DNA of 12,091 nt from JAHJRN01 sp043805355 (GTDB lineage Bacteria > Patescibacteriota > Patescibacteriia > 2-12-FULL-60-25), in contig JAZDIB010000072.1 of NCBI GenBank assembly GCA_043805355.1, positions 1 through 12,091 on the forward strand. Direction: 5' to 3'. The stretch's first letter is position 1. Each line of letters opens with the position of its first letter. Both the position numbers and the translations under genes were made by a program. Shown here piece by piece: positions 5,167-12,091 of this stretch. The notes below the pieces were generated by a model that was not told where the DNA came from, searched no databases, and saw nothing but the letters and a program-made list of their open reading frames with translations.

Positions 5167-7296
5167 ATGTTTCGCTTCCGATTTTCCCGTCTCATCGGTG
5201 TCGTAATTGGGATTGCAATCCCAATATCAGCACTCGCAGCATACGCAGGACCATCAGCGACACCACCTTATGAAAATGTCCCAGGTGTAATCTGGAATCG
5301 ATTCGGGACACCTCAAACGGGAGCTAACTACGATATTAGCGGAAATGCATCCGTTAGAAGCGATTTATATCTCTACGATACGAAGGCAATCAGAGTCGAC
5401 AAAGCTGGAGCGTCTCTTCTATACATTGGCAACTGGGGAAATGGCGTGCAACCCTTGACCGTTCAGATAAACGGAAACCTACAAGCAATTTCCAGCTCAG
5501 CAGCGACGCCAGGAAATATTACTGCCCAGACACAAATCACCGCTCCAAAATTCTGTCTCGGCGCTTCCTGCATCACCGCCTGGCCGACGGGCACCGGAAA
5601 CGGCGACATCACCGGTGTCGCGGTCGGGACGGGTGTCACGGGTGGAGGCGCGAGCGGGGATGTGACCGTCAGTTTCGATCAGACCTATGGCGACGGCCGA
5701 TACGTCAATGTCGCAGGCGACACCATGACCGGTGCGCTTATCCTCAATGCGAACCCGACGAACGTCCTCGGAGCGGCGACGAAGCAGTATGTGGATAACC
5801 TCAATGCCGCAAAGGTCTCCAAGGCCGGCGATACGATGACGGGTTATCTCACGCTCGTCGGAGATCCGACCGTGGCGTTGCAGGCGGCGACGAAGCAGTA
5901 CGTCGACAACGCCGTCGGTGCGACAGGAGGTGGAGATATCACGGGCGTCACGGCAGGGACGGGCCTACAGGGCGGGGGGACAAGCGGCGATGTGACCCTG
6001 TCACTCACTCAGCCATATGCAAGCGGAACCGCGTACGATGGTCGTTTCGTGAACGTGACAGGCGATACGATGACCGGGGCTTTGACGACGCCCATCACCT
6101 ACATGACACAAGGCGTGAAAATTGAGGCTTACGACAATTCTACGTTGCAAGGCACGTTCAGCAGCTACCACGAACAACCAATGTCCGACGGCGACAAATC
6201 AGCGTTCGCGATCTACAAGCCCGGGGACGGAGCGGGGTCCATAGAATTTCTTCAAGCAACGGAGCTTATTAACCTTAATCCTGGTTGGTCCGAAAACGGT
6301 ATAAATATCGGAGGCGACACGGGACCGATACGCACACGCCTTTATAGCGTCACGTCTGGTGGTGACGAATGGGGGTTGTCTGTCCGTAGCAAACATGGTT
6401 TTGAAAGCCCCGTAGATTACAACACCTACACGCATATCGGGCGTTATGTAGCTGGTCCAAACAAGACATACGGTATCGACGTCGCCGTTGGTTCCGCGAA
6501 CGGCTTCGGCGGAAATTTCTACAGCGTAATCGACAACACTCGTTCACTTAAAATCCTGAACGGCACGCGCGCGCTCGACGTGAAAGGCGAAGTCTGCCTC
6601 AATGATTCCTGCATCACGGCCTGGCCAGCAGCAGGAACGGGCGATATCACTGGCGTCGCAGTCGGCACGGGGTTGACTGGCGGCGGAACGACGGGTGCTG
6701 TGACGGTCAACTTTGACCAGACGTACGGTGACGGACGATACGTGAACGTGGCGGGGGATACAATGACGGGACAACTCAATATCAACCTTAGCGTTCCCGG
6801 TTGGGCTTTTGCCGCGAACGCCCAATCCGGTAGCGGGGACGGAGGCGTCTACGGTACAGGGGGTACGGGAGTATGGGGTGTAGGTTCGTCCTATGGCACC
6901 ATAGGACAGACAGCCAACACGCTTGGCGCTGGTGTATCTGGCGAAAATACCGGTACGGGTGGCTTCGGCGTCCTCGGGACCAGTAATAACGTAGGCGTTC
7001 AAGGAAGCGATAGGGACACGAACGTCTTTGGTATCCTTGGATACGGTGATTACGGTCTATACACGCAGTTCAAAGGCCACGTCGGCGGAGCGATGACCGT
7101 TGGTGGTACGATGAACGTCAGTGGAGCGTTGACTGCCTCTGGCGATATTTCAGCAAGTGCGAACACTCTCACCAACTGCGCCTATACCGCATACGTCGCT
7201 GACGGAACGGCGATGTTCTGCCCTGCGGACAGACCCATCATGAACGGTATCGGGAGATCCGGGACTTCCATGCGTCTGTATTGCTGCGATCTGTAA
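5167..7296 (+). CDS. Secreted modular fibre protein with phage-tail-fibre-like repeats
   Basis: A 709-residue predicted secreted surface protein. Residues 1-27 form a Sec signal (MFRFRFSR, hydrophobic core, then ALA or AYA cleavage site). Three copies of a module opening G-D-I-T-G-V, with a Gly-rich G-T-G-x-x-G-G-G core, begin at 146, 256 and 492. Each runs into Y-x-x-G-R-[YF]-V-N-V-x-GDTMTG. GDTMTG occurs four times (184, 221, 299, 530) and AATKQYVDN twice (203, 240), both familiar from phage tail fibres. The element C-L-x-x-S-C-I-T-A-W occurs at 130 and 477. A Gly-rich region (about 545-650) and a C-terminal tail with Cys671, 685, 706 and 707 follow. Base composition is mosaic: the N-terminal part and 6110-6560 are AT-richer than the modules. 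The start at 5167 fits the signal peptide and promoter. A role in adhesion is inferred. No phage structural genes lie nearby. Confidence 0.88.
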   Translation: MFRFRFSRLIGVVIGIAIPISALAAYAGPSATPPYENVPGVIWNRFGTPQTGANYDISGNASVRSDLYLYDTKAIRVDKAGASLLYIGNWGNGVQPLTVQINGNLQAISSSAATPGNITAQTQITAPKFCLGASCITAWPTGTGNGDITGVAVGTGVTGGGASGDVTVSFDQTYGDGRYVNVAGDTMTGALILNANPTNVLGAATKQYVDNLNAAKVSKAGDTMTGYLTLVGDPTVALQAATKQYVDNAVGATGGGDITGVTAGTGLQGGGTSGDVTLSLTQPYASGTAYDGRFVNVTGDTMTGALTTPITYMTQGVKIEAYDNSTLQGTFSSYHEQPMSDGDKSAFAIYKPGDGAGSIEFLQATELINLNPGWSENGINIGGDTGPIRTRLYSVTSGGDEWGLSVRSKHGFESPVDYNTYTHIGRYVAGPNKTYGIDVAVGSANGFGGNFYSVIDNTRSLKILNGTRALDVKGEVCLNDSCITAWPAAGTGDITGVAVGTGLTGGGTTGAVTVNFDQTYGDGRYVNVAGDTMTGQLNINLSVPGWAFAANAQSGSGDGGVYGTGGTGVWGVGSSYGTIGQTANTLGAGVSGENTGTGGFGVLGTSNNVGVQGSDRDTNVFGILGYGDYGLYTQFKGHVGGAMTVGGTMNVSGALTASGDISASANTLTNCAYTAYVADGTAMFCPADRPIMNGIGRSGTSMRLYCCDL

Positions 7297-7306
7297 ACGA
7301 TGCACC

Positions 7307-7333
7307 AAAAGCCCCGGCTTCGGCCGGGGTTTT
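7307..7333. terminator. Intrinsic terminator of the fibre gene
   Basis: GCCCCGGC (7311-7318), a TTCG tetraloop, and GCCGGGG (7323-7329), extended by A-T pairs with flanking AAAA and TTTT. It lies 14 bases after the stop codon. The T run is short (four), but the UUCG-capped stem is classic. The A run on the left would let it act on the other strand too. Confidence 0.85.
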
Positions 7334-7340
7334 GATTTCC

Positions 7341-7429
7341 TGTCATTCCGACCGACCGAGTTCGACGAGGGAGCGGAGGAACCCCTTCAAAAAGGGTTCC
7401 CTCGGCTCGCGGACTCGCTCGGGATGACA
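7341..7429. repeat. Family C palindromic repeat, copy 2
   Basis: Same termini as 2854-2941 (TGTCATTCCGACCGA and CTCGGGATGACA), with the final 35 bases identical. The centre has AACCCCTT and AAGGGTT arms. It fills most of the gap between the fibre terminator and cysS, ending 29 bases before the cysS ATG. Confidence 0.75.
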
Positions 7430-7458
7430 GTAGGAATCGATTCTGATACCGTTTCGGC

Positions 7459-8835
7459 ATGCTTCGCATCTACGACACGGCGTCTCGCTCGCTCGAGGAC
7501 GTCACGCCCATCACGCCCGGCCATATCGGCATGTACGCCTGCGGACCGACGGTCTACCAGCGTGCGCATGTCGGCAATCTCCGCGCCTATGTCATGGAGG
7601 ACATCCTCCGACGAACGCTCGAGCGGCATGGCCTCGCGGTCAAGCACGTGATGAACATCACGGACGTCGGACACCTGACGGACGATGCGGACGAGGGAGA
7701 GGATAAGCTGGAACGTGCCGCGCGGCAATCGAGTGAGTCCGCGTGGGACATCGCGCGCCGGTTCACGGACGCGTTCACGGAGGACATGAAGCGGCTCGAC
7801 ATCCTCGCACCGACCGCCATGCCGCGCGCGACCGACAACATCCAGATCCAGATCGACCTCATCGCGGAACTCGAACGGAAGGGGTTCGCGTACAAGACGA
7901 GCGACGGCATCTATTTCGACACGTCGAAGTTCGAAGGATACGGCCGGCTCTCGGGTCAGGCGCTCACGGAGAAGGAAGAGGGCTCGCGTGTCGCGGCGAA
8001 CGCGGAGAAGCGGAACCCCACGGATTTCGCGCTGTGGAAATTCTCGACGGAAGGGGAGAAGCGGCAGATGGAATGGGAGAGCCCGTGGGGCATCGGATTC
8101 CCGGGATGGCACGTCGAATGCTCGGCCATGTCGCGGAAAGAGCTCGGGCAGCCGTTCGACATCCACTGCGGCGGGGTCGACCACATCCCGGTCCATCATG
8201 AGAACGAAATCGCGCAGAGCGAAGCCGCATACGGGGCGAAACTCGCGAATCTCTGGTTCCACGTCGAGTTCCTGCTCGTCGACGGGCAGAAGATGTCCAA
8301 ATCGCTCGGGAACACCTATTCGCTCGACGACCTGAAGGAGCACGGGTTCGACGCGATGAGCTATCGGTATTTCCTCCTTTGCGCCCACTATCGTCAGAAG
8401 CAGAACTTCACATGGGAAGCCCTCCAAGCCAGCCAGAACGCGATGAAGAAACTCCGACAGACCGTCCGCGACTGGAAGACGCCCCTCATCGGCTGTGCGG
8501 ACCTGGAAGCCGAGTTCCTCGCCGCGATGGACGACGACCTCAACACGCCGCGCGCCCTCGCCATCCTCTGGAAGACCGTGGATTCGGATCATCCGTCCGA
8601 GGCGAAGGCGGAGACGCTGCTCATGATGGACAAGGTCCTCGGCCTCGGCCTCGCGGACGTCATCGCCAAGCCGACCGCGATTCCCGAAGATATCCAAGCG
8701 CTCCTGAACGAACGCAAGGCGGCACGCGACGCGTCGGACTGGAAAGAATCCGACCGGCTCCGCGACGAAATCGCCAACCGCGGGTGGACCGTGGAAGACA
8801 CGGCCGCGGGGCAGAAGGCGACACCGAGGGGATAA
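7459..8835 (+). CDS. cysS: Cysteinyl-tRNA synthetase
   Basis: Class I aminoacyl-tRNA synthetase that activates cysteine with ATP and charges tRNA-Cys in the cytoplasm. The 458 residues match the usual bacterial length. Visible are the HIGH-type signature HVGN at 37-40 and the zinc ligands expected for the family: Cys28 (YACGPTVY), Cys221 (WHVECSAMS), and His246 and Glu250 in HHENE. The KMSKS loop is at 278-282. The helical anticodon-binding part follows, ending in the conserved 'LLNERKAARDASDWKESDRLRDEI' style segment near 415-439. The start at 7459 gives the normal opening MLRIYDT. No Shine-Dalgarno precedes it. A poor extended -10 (TGATACCGT, 7444-7452) lies six bases upstream and could make the message leaderless, but it is weak. 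The TAA stop is the first three bases of the family D repeat. A 485-codon antisense open frame is a composition shadow. Confidence 0.97.
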   Translation: MLRIYDTASRSLEDVTPITPGHIGMYACGPTVYQRAHVGNLRAYVMEDILRRTLERHGLAVKHVMNITDVGHLTDDADEGEDKLERAARQSSESAWDIARRFTDAFTEDMKRLDILAPTAMPRATDNIQIQIDLIAELERKGFAYKTSDGIYFDTSKFEGYGRLSGQALTEKEEGSRVAANAEKRNPTDFALWKFSTEGEKRQMEWESPWGIGFPGWHVECSAMSRKELGQPFDIHCGGVDHIPVHHENEIAQSEAAYGAKLANLWFHVEFLLVDGQKMSKSLGNTYSLDDLKEHGFDAMSYRYFLLCAHYRQKQNFTWEALQASQNAMKKLRQTVRDWKTPLIGCADLEAEFLAAMDDDLNTPRALAILWKTVDSDHPSEAKAETLLMMDKVLGLGLADVIAKPTAIPEDIQALLNERKAARDASDWKESDRLRDEIANRGWTVEDTAAGQKATPRG

Positions 8836-8917
8836 CTCCTCCAACCTCCCCTTGATTCAAGGGGAGGACTCTCTATTCAGAACCCCCTCTTGGGTTAAGA
8901 GGGGGCTGGGGGAGTTA
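8833..8917. repeat. Family D repeat with two hairpins
   Basis: The terminal inverted repeat TAACTCCTCCAACC pairs with GGCTGGGGGAGTTA. Inside are two independent hairpins. CCTCCCCTTGA pairs with TCAAGGGGAGG around one base (8845-8867). CCCCCTCTT pairs with AAGAGGGGG around GGGTT (8883-8905). The element is a compact, non-coding, mobile-looking unit different from families A to C. Its first three bases are the stop codon of cysS, and its end lies 27 bases before the next promoter. It may also serve as the cysS 3' end. Confidence 0.75.
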
Positions 8918-8944
8918 CGAATACAAAAAGATGTTCACCGCATA

Positions 8945-8953
8945 TGCTACAAT
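8945..8953 (+). promoter_or_regulatory. Extended -10 promoter, predicted leaderless
   Basis: TGC followed by TACAAT, then six bases, then the ATG at 8960. With the usual spacing the first transcribed base would be at or next to the A of the start codon. This should drive both genes of the downstream pair. Confidence 0.6.
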
Positions 8954-8959
8954 ATCCGC

Positions 8960-9484
8960 ATGGTGGATTTGAGACCGGGGTTGAAAGCCGAGCCCAGGAT
9001 GGAGACGGTTGTTTCGGGCAAGGAAATCTCGAATATTGAGGCGGACGAACAGGCATACGAACAATCACAGGAGTCGAAAGAGACATTTCTAGAGCAGGAA
9101 CGACCGGTCGAACCAGCCCCTCCGACGCCAGTTCAAGATCAAGCGGCCACCACGATCGCGGCCGCGGCCCATCCGATGAAGGATGAGGTCGTCGTCCATG
9201 TCGAGAAGATCATGGAAGAAGGGCTTGGTTCGCTGTACGCCTCACTTCCGGACAACGCGAAGCCCATCTTCCGCACGAAGGGCGAGGAAGCGGCCATCGA
9301 AATCTCCGGCATGATTCGGTCGCTCAAGTTCAAAGCGGCGCGCGCCCTGCGTCTTTTGCGCGACTGGCTGCTCACCATCCCCAAGGCGAACCGTTTCTTC
9401 CTGGAGCAGGAAGCGAAGATCAAGACGGACCGCATCCTGGAATACGTGGAGGCGCGGCGTGAAGAGATGACGAAACAACCATGA
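8960..9484 (+). CDS. Helical protein of unknown function, partner gene of the TraG-like ATPase
   Basis: A 174-residue protein that I do not recognise as a named family. Residues 1-75 are acidic and low complexity, probably disordered (Glu/Gln-rich, then Pro/Ala-rich PAPPTPV). Residues 76-170 look conserved and helical: VEKIMEEGLGSLYASLPDNAKP, then FRTKGEEAAIEISGMIRSLK, then LRLLRDWLLTIPKANRFFLEQ, ending in a charged helix KIKTDRILEYVEARREE. There is no signal peptide. One amphipathic segment (about 130-141) might touch the membrane. The start at 8960 fits the promoter at 8945-8953. The upstream in-frame ATG at 8852 lies in the repeat and would translate the promoter. The stop overlaps the next ATG (ATGA at 9481-9484), so translation of the ATPase is probably coupled to it, suggesting joint function. 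Confidence 0.85.
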   Translation: MVDLRPGLKAEPRMETVVSGKEISNIEADEQAYEQSQESKETFLEQERPVEPAPPTPVQDQAATTIAAAAHPMKDEVVVHVEKIMEEGLGSLYASLPDNAKPIFRTKGEEAAIEISGMIRSLKFKAARALRLLRDWLLTIPKANRFFLEQEAKIKTDRILEYVEARREEMTKQP

Positions 9485-12009
9485 ATGAACAGACCATGTA
9501 CGTGCCGTTCGACCTCGGGGACTTCATCCAAAGCCCCTACGTCGCTATCGCACTGATCGCCCTTGGGATCGCGGCGGTGCTTGTCATCGTGCTCTTCGCT
9601 ACGCGGAGCGCCTACAACAGGAGCGGCCGCGCGAAGGCCACGTTTGCCATGTCCATCATTCGGGTCCGCGTGCCGAAGCTGACGAAGAAGGAAGACAAGG
9701 ACGACAAGTCCCAACAGCAGATCCAGGAGAAGATCGCCGTCATGGAGACGATTTTCGGGACGCTCGGCGCCCTGAAAGGGGAACGAGGGATCATGTCGTG
9801 GGTGCTTGGCCGCAGCGACCATTTCGCCTTCGAGATCGTGGTCCATCACGACAAAATTTCGTTCTTCGCCGCTGTGCCGGGACCGTATCGTAACTTCATA
9901 GAGGAACAGGTCCACGCGCAGTATCCCGACGCGGAGATCGAGGACGTCCCGGACTACAACATCTTCATGCCGACGGGCATCGTGATGGGCAGTTACCTCA
10001 AGCTTCGTCGCGAGAACGCGTTCCCTATCAAGACCTACAGGAAGCTGGATTCCGACCCGCTCAACTCGCTCACGAACGCCCTGTCGAAGGTGACGGGGGA
10101 GGACGGGGCCGCCATCCAATTCGTGGTGCGACCTGCGCGGCCGAAGTGGCGCACGGAAGGTGTCCATATCGCGCGGGCCATGCAGCAGGGGAAGAAGCTC
10201 TCGCAGGTGAAGGGGAGCATCGTCGGCGCGGTCGGCAAGGAACTGAAGGACTTCGCCTCGACCGCGAAACCCGGCGAGAAGAAGCCGGATGAACCGTACA
10301 AGCTCACACCACTCGAGGAGGAGATGGTGAAGGGGCTCGAGGAGAAGTCCTCGAAGGCGGGATTGGACGTGAACGTCCGCATCGTCGTCTCGTCGTCGGA
10401 TGCGGCGAAGGCACAGCGCACCATGAACGACATTTTAGGCGCCTACGGCCAGCACAATATCTACGAATACGGGAACTCGTTCACGACCTCGAAGCCGACA
10501 TTCCAGTCCGTCATCATCCGCCATTTCATCTTCCGCCACTTCGACACGCGCTACGGCATCGTCCTGAACTCCGAGGAACTCGCGTCGCTCTTCCACATGC
10601 CGCTCCCGACGACCGAGACGCCGAAGATCGACTGGCTCCTTGCACGACGCGCCTTGCCGCCGTCGAACCTGCCGTCCGAAGGGACCATCCTCGGCCATTC
10701 GGAATACCGCGGCCACGACTACGTCATCCGCCTCAAGCCCGCGGACCGTCGCCGGCACATGTACATCATCGGCAAATCCGGCATGGGCAAGACCGAGCTC
10801 ATGAAGAGCCTCGTCAAGCAGGACATCGAGGCGGGCCGAGGCGTCTGCGTCATCGATCCGCACGGAGACTTCGCGGAGGACGCGCTCGCGTTCGTGCCAC
10901 GCGAACGTGCCGAGGACGTCATCTACTTCAACCCGGCCGACACGGAGCGGCCCATGGGGCTGAACATGATGGAATATGATCCGCGGTACCCGGAACAGAA
11001 GACGTTCGTCATCAACGAAGTCCTCAAGATCTTCGACAAGCTGTACGACCTGAAGGCCACGGGCGGCCCGATGTTCGAGCAGTACATGCGCAACGCGATG
11101 CAGCTCGTGATGGACCATCCGGAATCGGGCAGCACACTCATGGAAATCCCGCGCGTCCTCGCGGACGAGGAGTTCCGCGCGTTCAAGCTCTCCAAGTGCA
11201 CCACGCAGGTCGTGAAGGACTTCTGGATCAAGGAAGCACAGAAGGCCGGCGGCGAAGCGTCGCTACAGAACATGGTGCCGTACATCACGTCCAAGCTCAC
11301 GCCGTTCATCGCGAACGACATCATGCGGCCCATCATCGGCCAGCAGAAGAGTGCCTTCAACGTGCGCGAGGCCATGGACGAAGGCAAGATCCTCCTGCTG
11401 AATCTCTCCAAGGGCAAGCTTGGCGACATCAACGCGTACCTTATCGGCATGGTGCTCGTCGGAAAAATCCTCATGTCGGCCCTCTCACGAACGGACATGG
11501 AAGCGTCGGAACGCAAGGATTTCTACCTTTACATCGACGAGTTCCAGAATTTCCTGACGGACTCCATCTCGTCTATCCTGTCGGAAGCGCGCAAATACGG
11601 ACTCGACCTCATCATCGCGCACCAGTTCATCGGCCAGCTCACGCAGAAGGGCGACACGCTCATCCGCGATTCCATCTTCGGCAACGTCGGCAGTATGTTC
11701 GCGTTCCGCATCGGCCCGGACGACGCCGAGTTCCTCGAGAAGGAGTTCGCGCCGGTTTTCGGTCAATACGATCTCATCAACGTCGAGGCGTTCACGTGCA
11801 ACGCCAAGATCCTCATCGACAACACCGCGTCTGCGCCGTTCAACATGCGCCCGTACCGCACGATGCCTCCGGACGACAGGGAACTCGCCAAGACCATCGC
11901 TGAACTCTCACGCTACAAGTACGGCCGCAAGCGCGAGCTTGTCGAAGCGGAAATTCAGGAACGGTCATCGCAGGTGGAACGGATGATGAGCGAAGAGGGA
12001 TTCGCGTAG
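9481..12009 (+). CDS. Membrane-anchored TraG/VirD4/HerA-like ATPase
   Basis: An 842-residue P-loop ATPase of the family that includes conjugation coupling proteins and HerA-type DNA translocases. One transmembrane helix at about residues 20-41 anchors it. A large N-terminal domain (about 55-400) of the kind seen in Patescibacteria follows and is not assignable to a named fold from sequence alone. The motor domain begins near 425. Walker A is GKSGMGKT (431-438), with IDPHGD shortly after. Walker B is LYIDEFQ (683-689), and the glutamine-containing motif AHQFIGQL lies in the region after ARKYGLDLI. All key ATPase residues are present. Such proteins usually pump DNA or protein through a membrane as hexamers. 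The substrate here is unknown, and no relaxase, VirB or pilus genes are in the window. The ATG overlaps the preceding stop, so the two genes form an operon. A repeat follows 19 bases after the stop. Confidence 0.9.
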   Translation: MNEQTMYVPFDLGDFIQSPYVAIALIALGIAAVLVIVLFATRSAYNRSGRAKATFAMSIIRVRVPKLTKKEDKDDKSQQQIQEKIAVMETIFGTLGALKGERGIMSWVLGRSDHFAFEIVVHHDKISFFAAVPGPYRNFIEEQVHAQYPDAEIEDVPDYNIFMPTGIVMGSYLKLRRENAFPIKTYRKLDSDPLNSLTNALSKVTGEDGAAIQFVVRPARPKWRTEGVHIARAMQQGKKLSQVKGSIVGAVGKELKDFASTAKPGEKKPDEPYKLTPLEEEMVKGLEEKSSKAGLDVNVRIVVSSSDAAKAQRTMNDILGAYGQHNIYEYGNSFTTSKPTFQSVIIRHFIFRHFDTRYGIVLNSEELASLFHMPLPTTETPKIDWLLARRALPPSNLPSEGTILGHSEYRGHDYVIRLKPADRRRHMYIIGKSGMGKTELMKSLVKQDIEAGRGVCVIDPHGDFAEDALAFVPRERAEDVIYFNPADTERPMGLNMMEYDPRYPEQKTFVINEVLKIFDKLYDLKATGGPMFEQYMRNAMQLVMDHPESGSTLMEIPRVLADEEFRAFKLSKCTTQVVKDFWIKEAQKAGGEASLQNMVPYITSKLTPFIANDIMRPIIGQQKSAFNVREAMDEGKILLLNLSKGKLGDINAYLIGMVLVGKILMSALSRTDMEASERKDFYLYIDEFQNFLTDSISSILSEARKYGLDLIIAHQFIGQLTQKGDTLIRDSIFGNVGSMFAFRIGPDDAEFLEKEFAPVFGQYDLINVEAFTCNAKILIDNTASAPFNMRPYRTMPPDDRELAKTIAELSRYKYGRKRELVEAEIQERSSQVERMMSEEGFA

Positions 12010-12028
12010 GTTCGCCATTTATTTTCTC

Positions 12029-12091
12029 TGTCATTCCCGCGGAGCCGATGTGGCGACGGCGGGAACCCCTCTGACATCGGAGGGGTCCCTG
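12029..12091. repeat. Family A variant repeat (A'), runs off the window
   Basis: Begins TGTCATTCCCGCGGAGCC, and its first 42 bases are nearly identical to 2807-2848. It then continues with ACCCCTC, a short loop, and GAGGGGT, an inner hairpin not present in the other copy. The right end lies beyond the window. It follows the stop of the TraG-like gene by 19 bases, with no separate terminator between. Confidence 0.7.

Noticed and set aside
7180..7296. Variable region of a diversity-generating retroelement at the fibre C-terminus
   Set aside because: No reverse transcriptase, no template repeat and no adenine-biased near-duplicate of the C-terminal sequence is present in the window.
5146..7296. 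Prophage remnant
   Set aside because: Only fibre-like repeats are present, on a protein with a signal peptide; there is no capsid, terminase, integrase or lysis gene, and neighbours are host genes.
7387..8844. Minus-strand open frame of 485 codons opposite cysS
   Set aside because: Fully antisense to a complete CysRS with all catalytic motifs; its length is a by-product of high GC and of the codon phase.
8852..8959. Alternative ATG at 8852 for the helical protein
   Set aside because: Those 36 codons are encoded by the family D repeat and the promoter; the ATG at 8960 starts right after the -10 box.
9139..10167. Minus-strand open frame of 342 codons across the ATPase gene start
   Set aside because: Covers two well-supported forward genes, has no recognisable domain, and has shadow-like composition.

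Overview
The window looks like ordinary chromosome from a high-GC member of the Candidate Phyla Radiation (Patescibacteria), possibly a Parcubacteria/Uhrbacteria-type lineage. This assignment is inference, with moderate confidence, and there is no rRNA here to prove it. It rests on short gene blocks, several small membrane or cytoplasmic proteins with a family-typical look but no known function, a large TraG/VirD4-like ATPase next to a small partner gene, a secreted fibre protein with C-L-x-x-S-C-I-T-A-W modules, and dense palindromic intergenic repeats.

Layout. Positions 26-1440 (+) hold a DUF3467 protein followed by a class I DnaJ. Positions 1576-2115 (+) hold a five-helix membrane protein of unknown function. 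It converges on a single-pass membrane protein at 2184-2780 (-). Positions 3115-4857 (+) encode a lipoprotein with a Gly/Thr-rich stalk and a propeller-like head. This gene has its own canonical promoter, a structured leader and a strong Shine-Dalgarno, and it resembles lipoproteins of myxobacteria. Positions 5167-7296 (+) encode a secreted protein built from phage-tail-fibre-like modules. Positions 7459-8835 (+) encode cysteinyl-tRNA synthetase. Positions 8960-12009 (+) hold a two-gene operon: a small helical protein overlapping by ATGA with an 842-residue membrane-anchored HerA/TraG-like ATPase.

Between genes, nearly every gap carries one or more palindromic repeat elements. At least four families are visible (called A to D here). 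Three of them begin TGTCAT/TGTCGT and end ATGACA. Some provide hairpins at gene ends, and two contribute coding sequence or a stop codon to a gene.

Most genes that follow a gap have an extended -10 box (TGnTATACT or close) only 6 to 10 bases before the ATG and no Shine-Dalgarno, which implies leaderless or nearly leaderless mRNAs. The lipoprotein gene is the clear exception.

The genes do not form one pathway: housekeeping (DnaJ, CysRS) is mixed with envelope and surface functions. The surface part is the most interesting. It comprises an anchored lipoprotein with a stalk, a secreted modular fibre with mosaic base composition, and a DNA-pumping-type ATPase, all plausible in a cell that lives by contact with others. 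No CRISPR array, tRNA, rRNA, transposase or prophage block was found.
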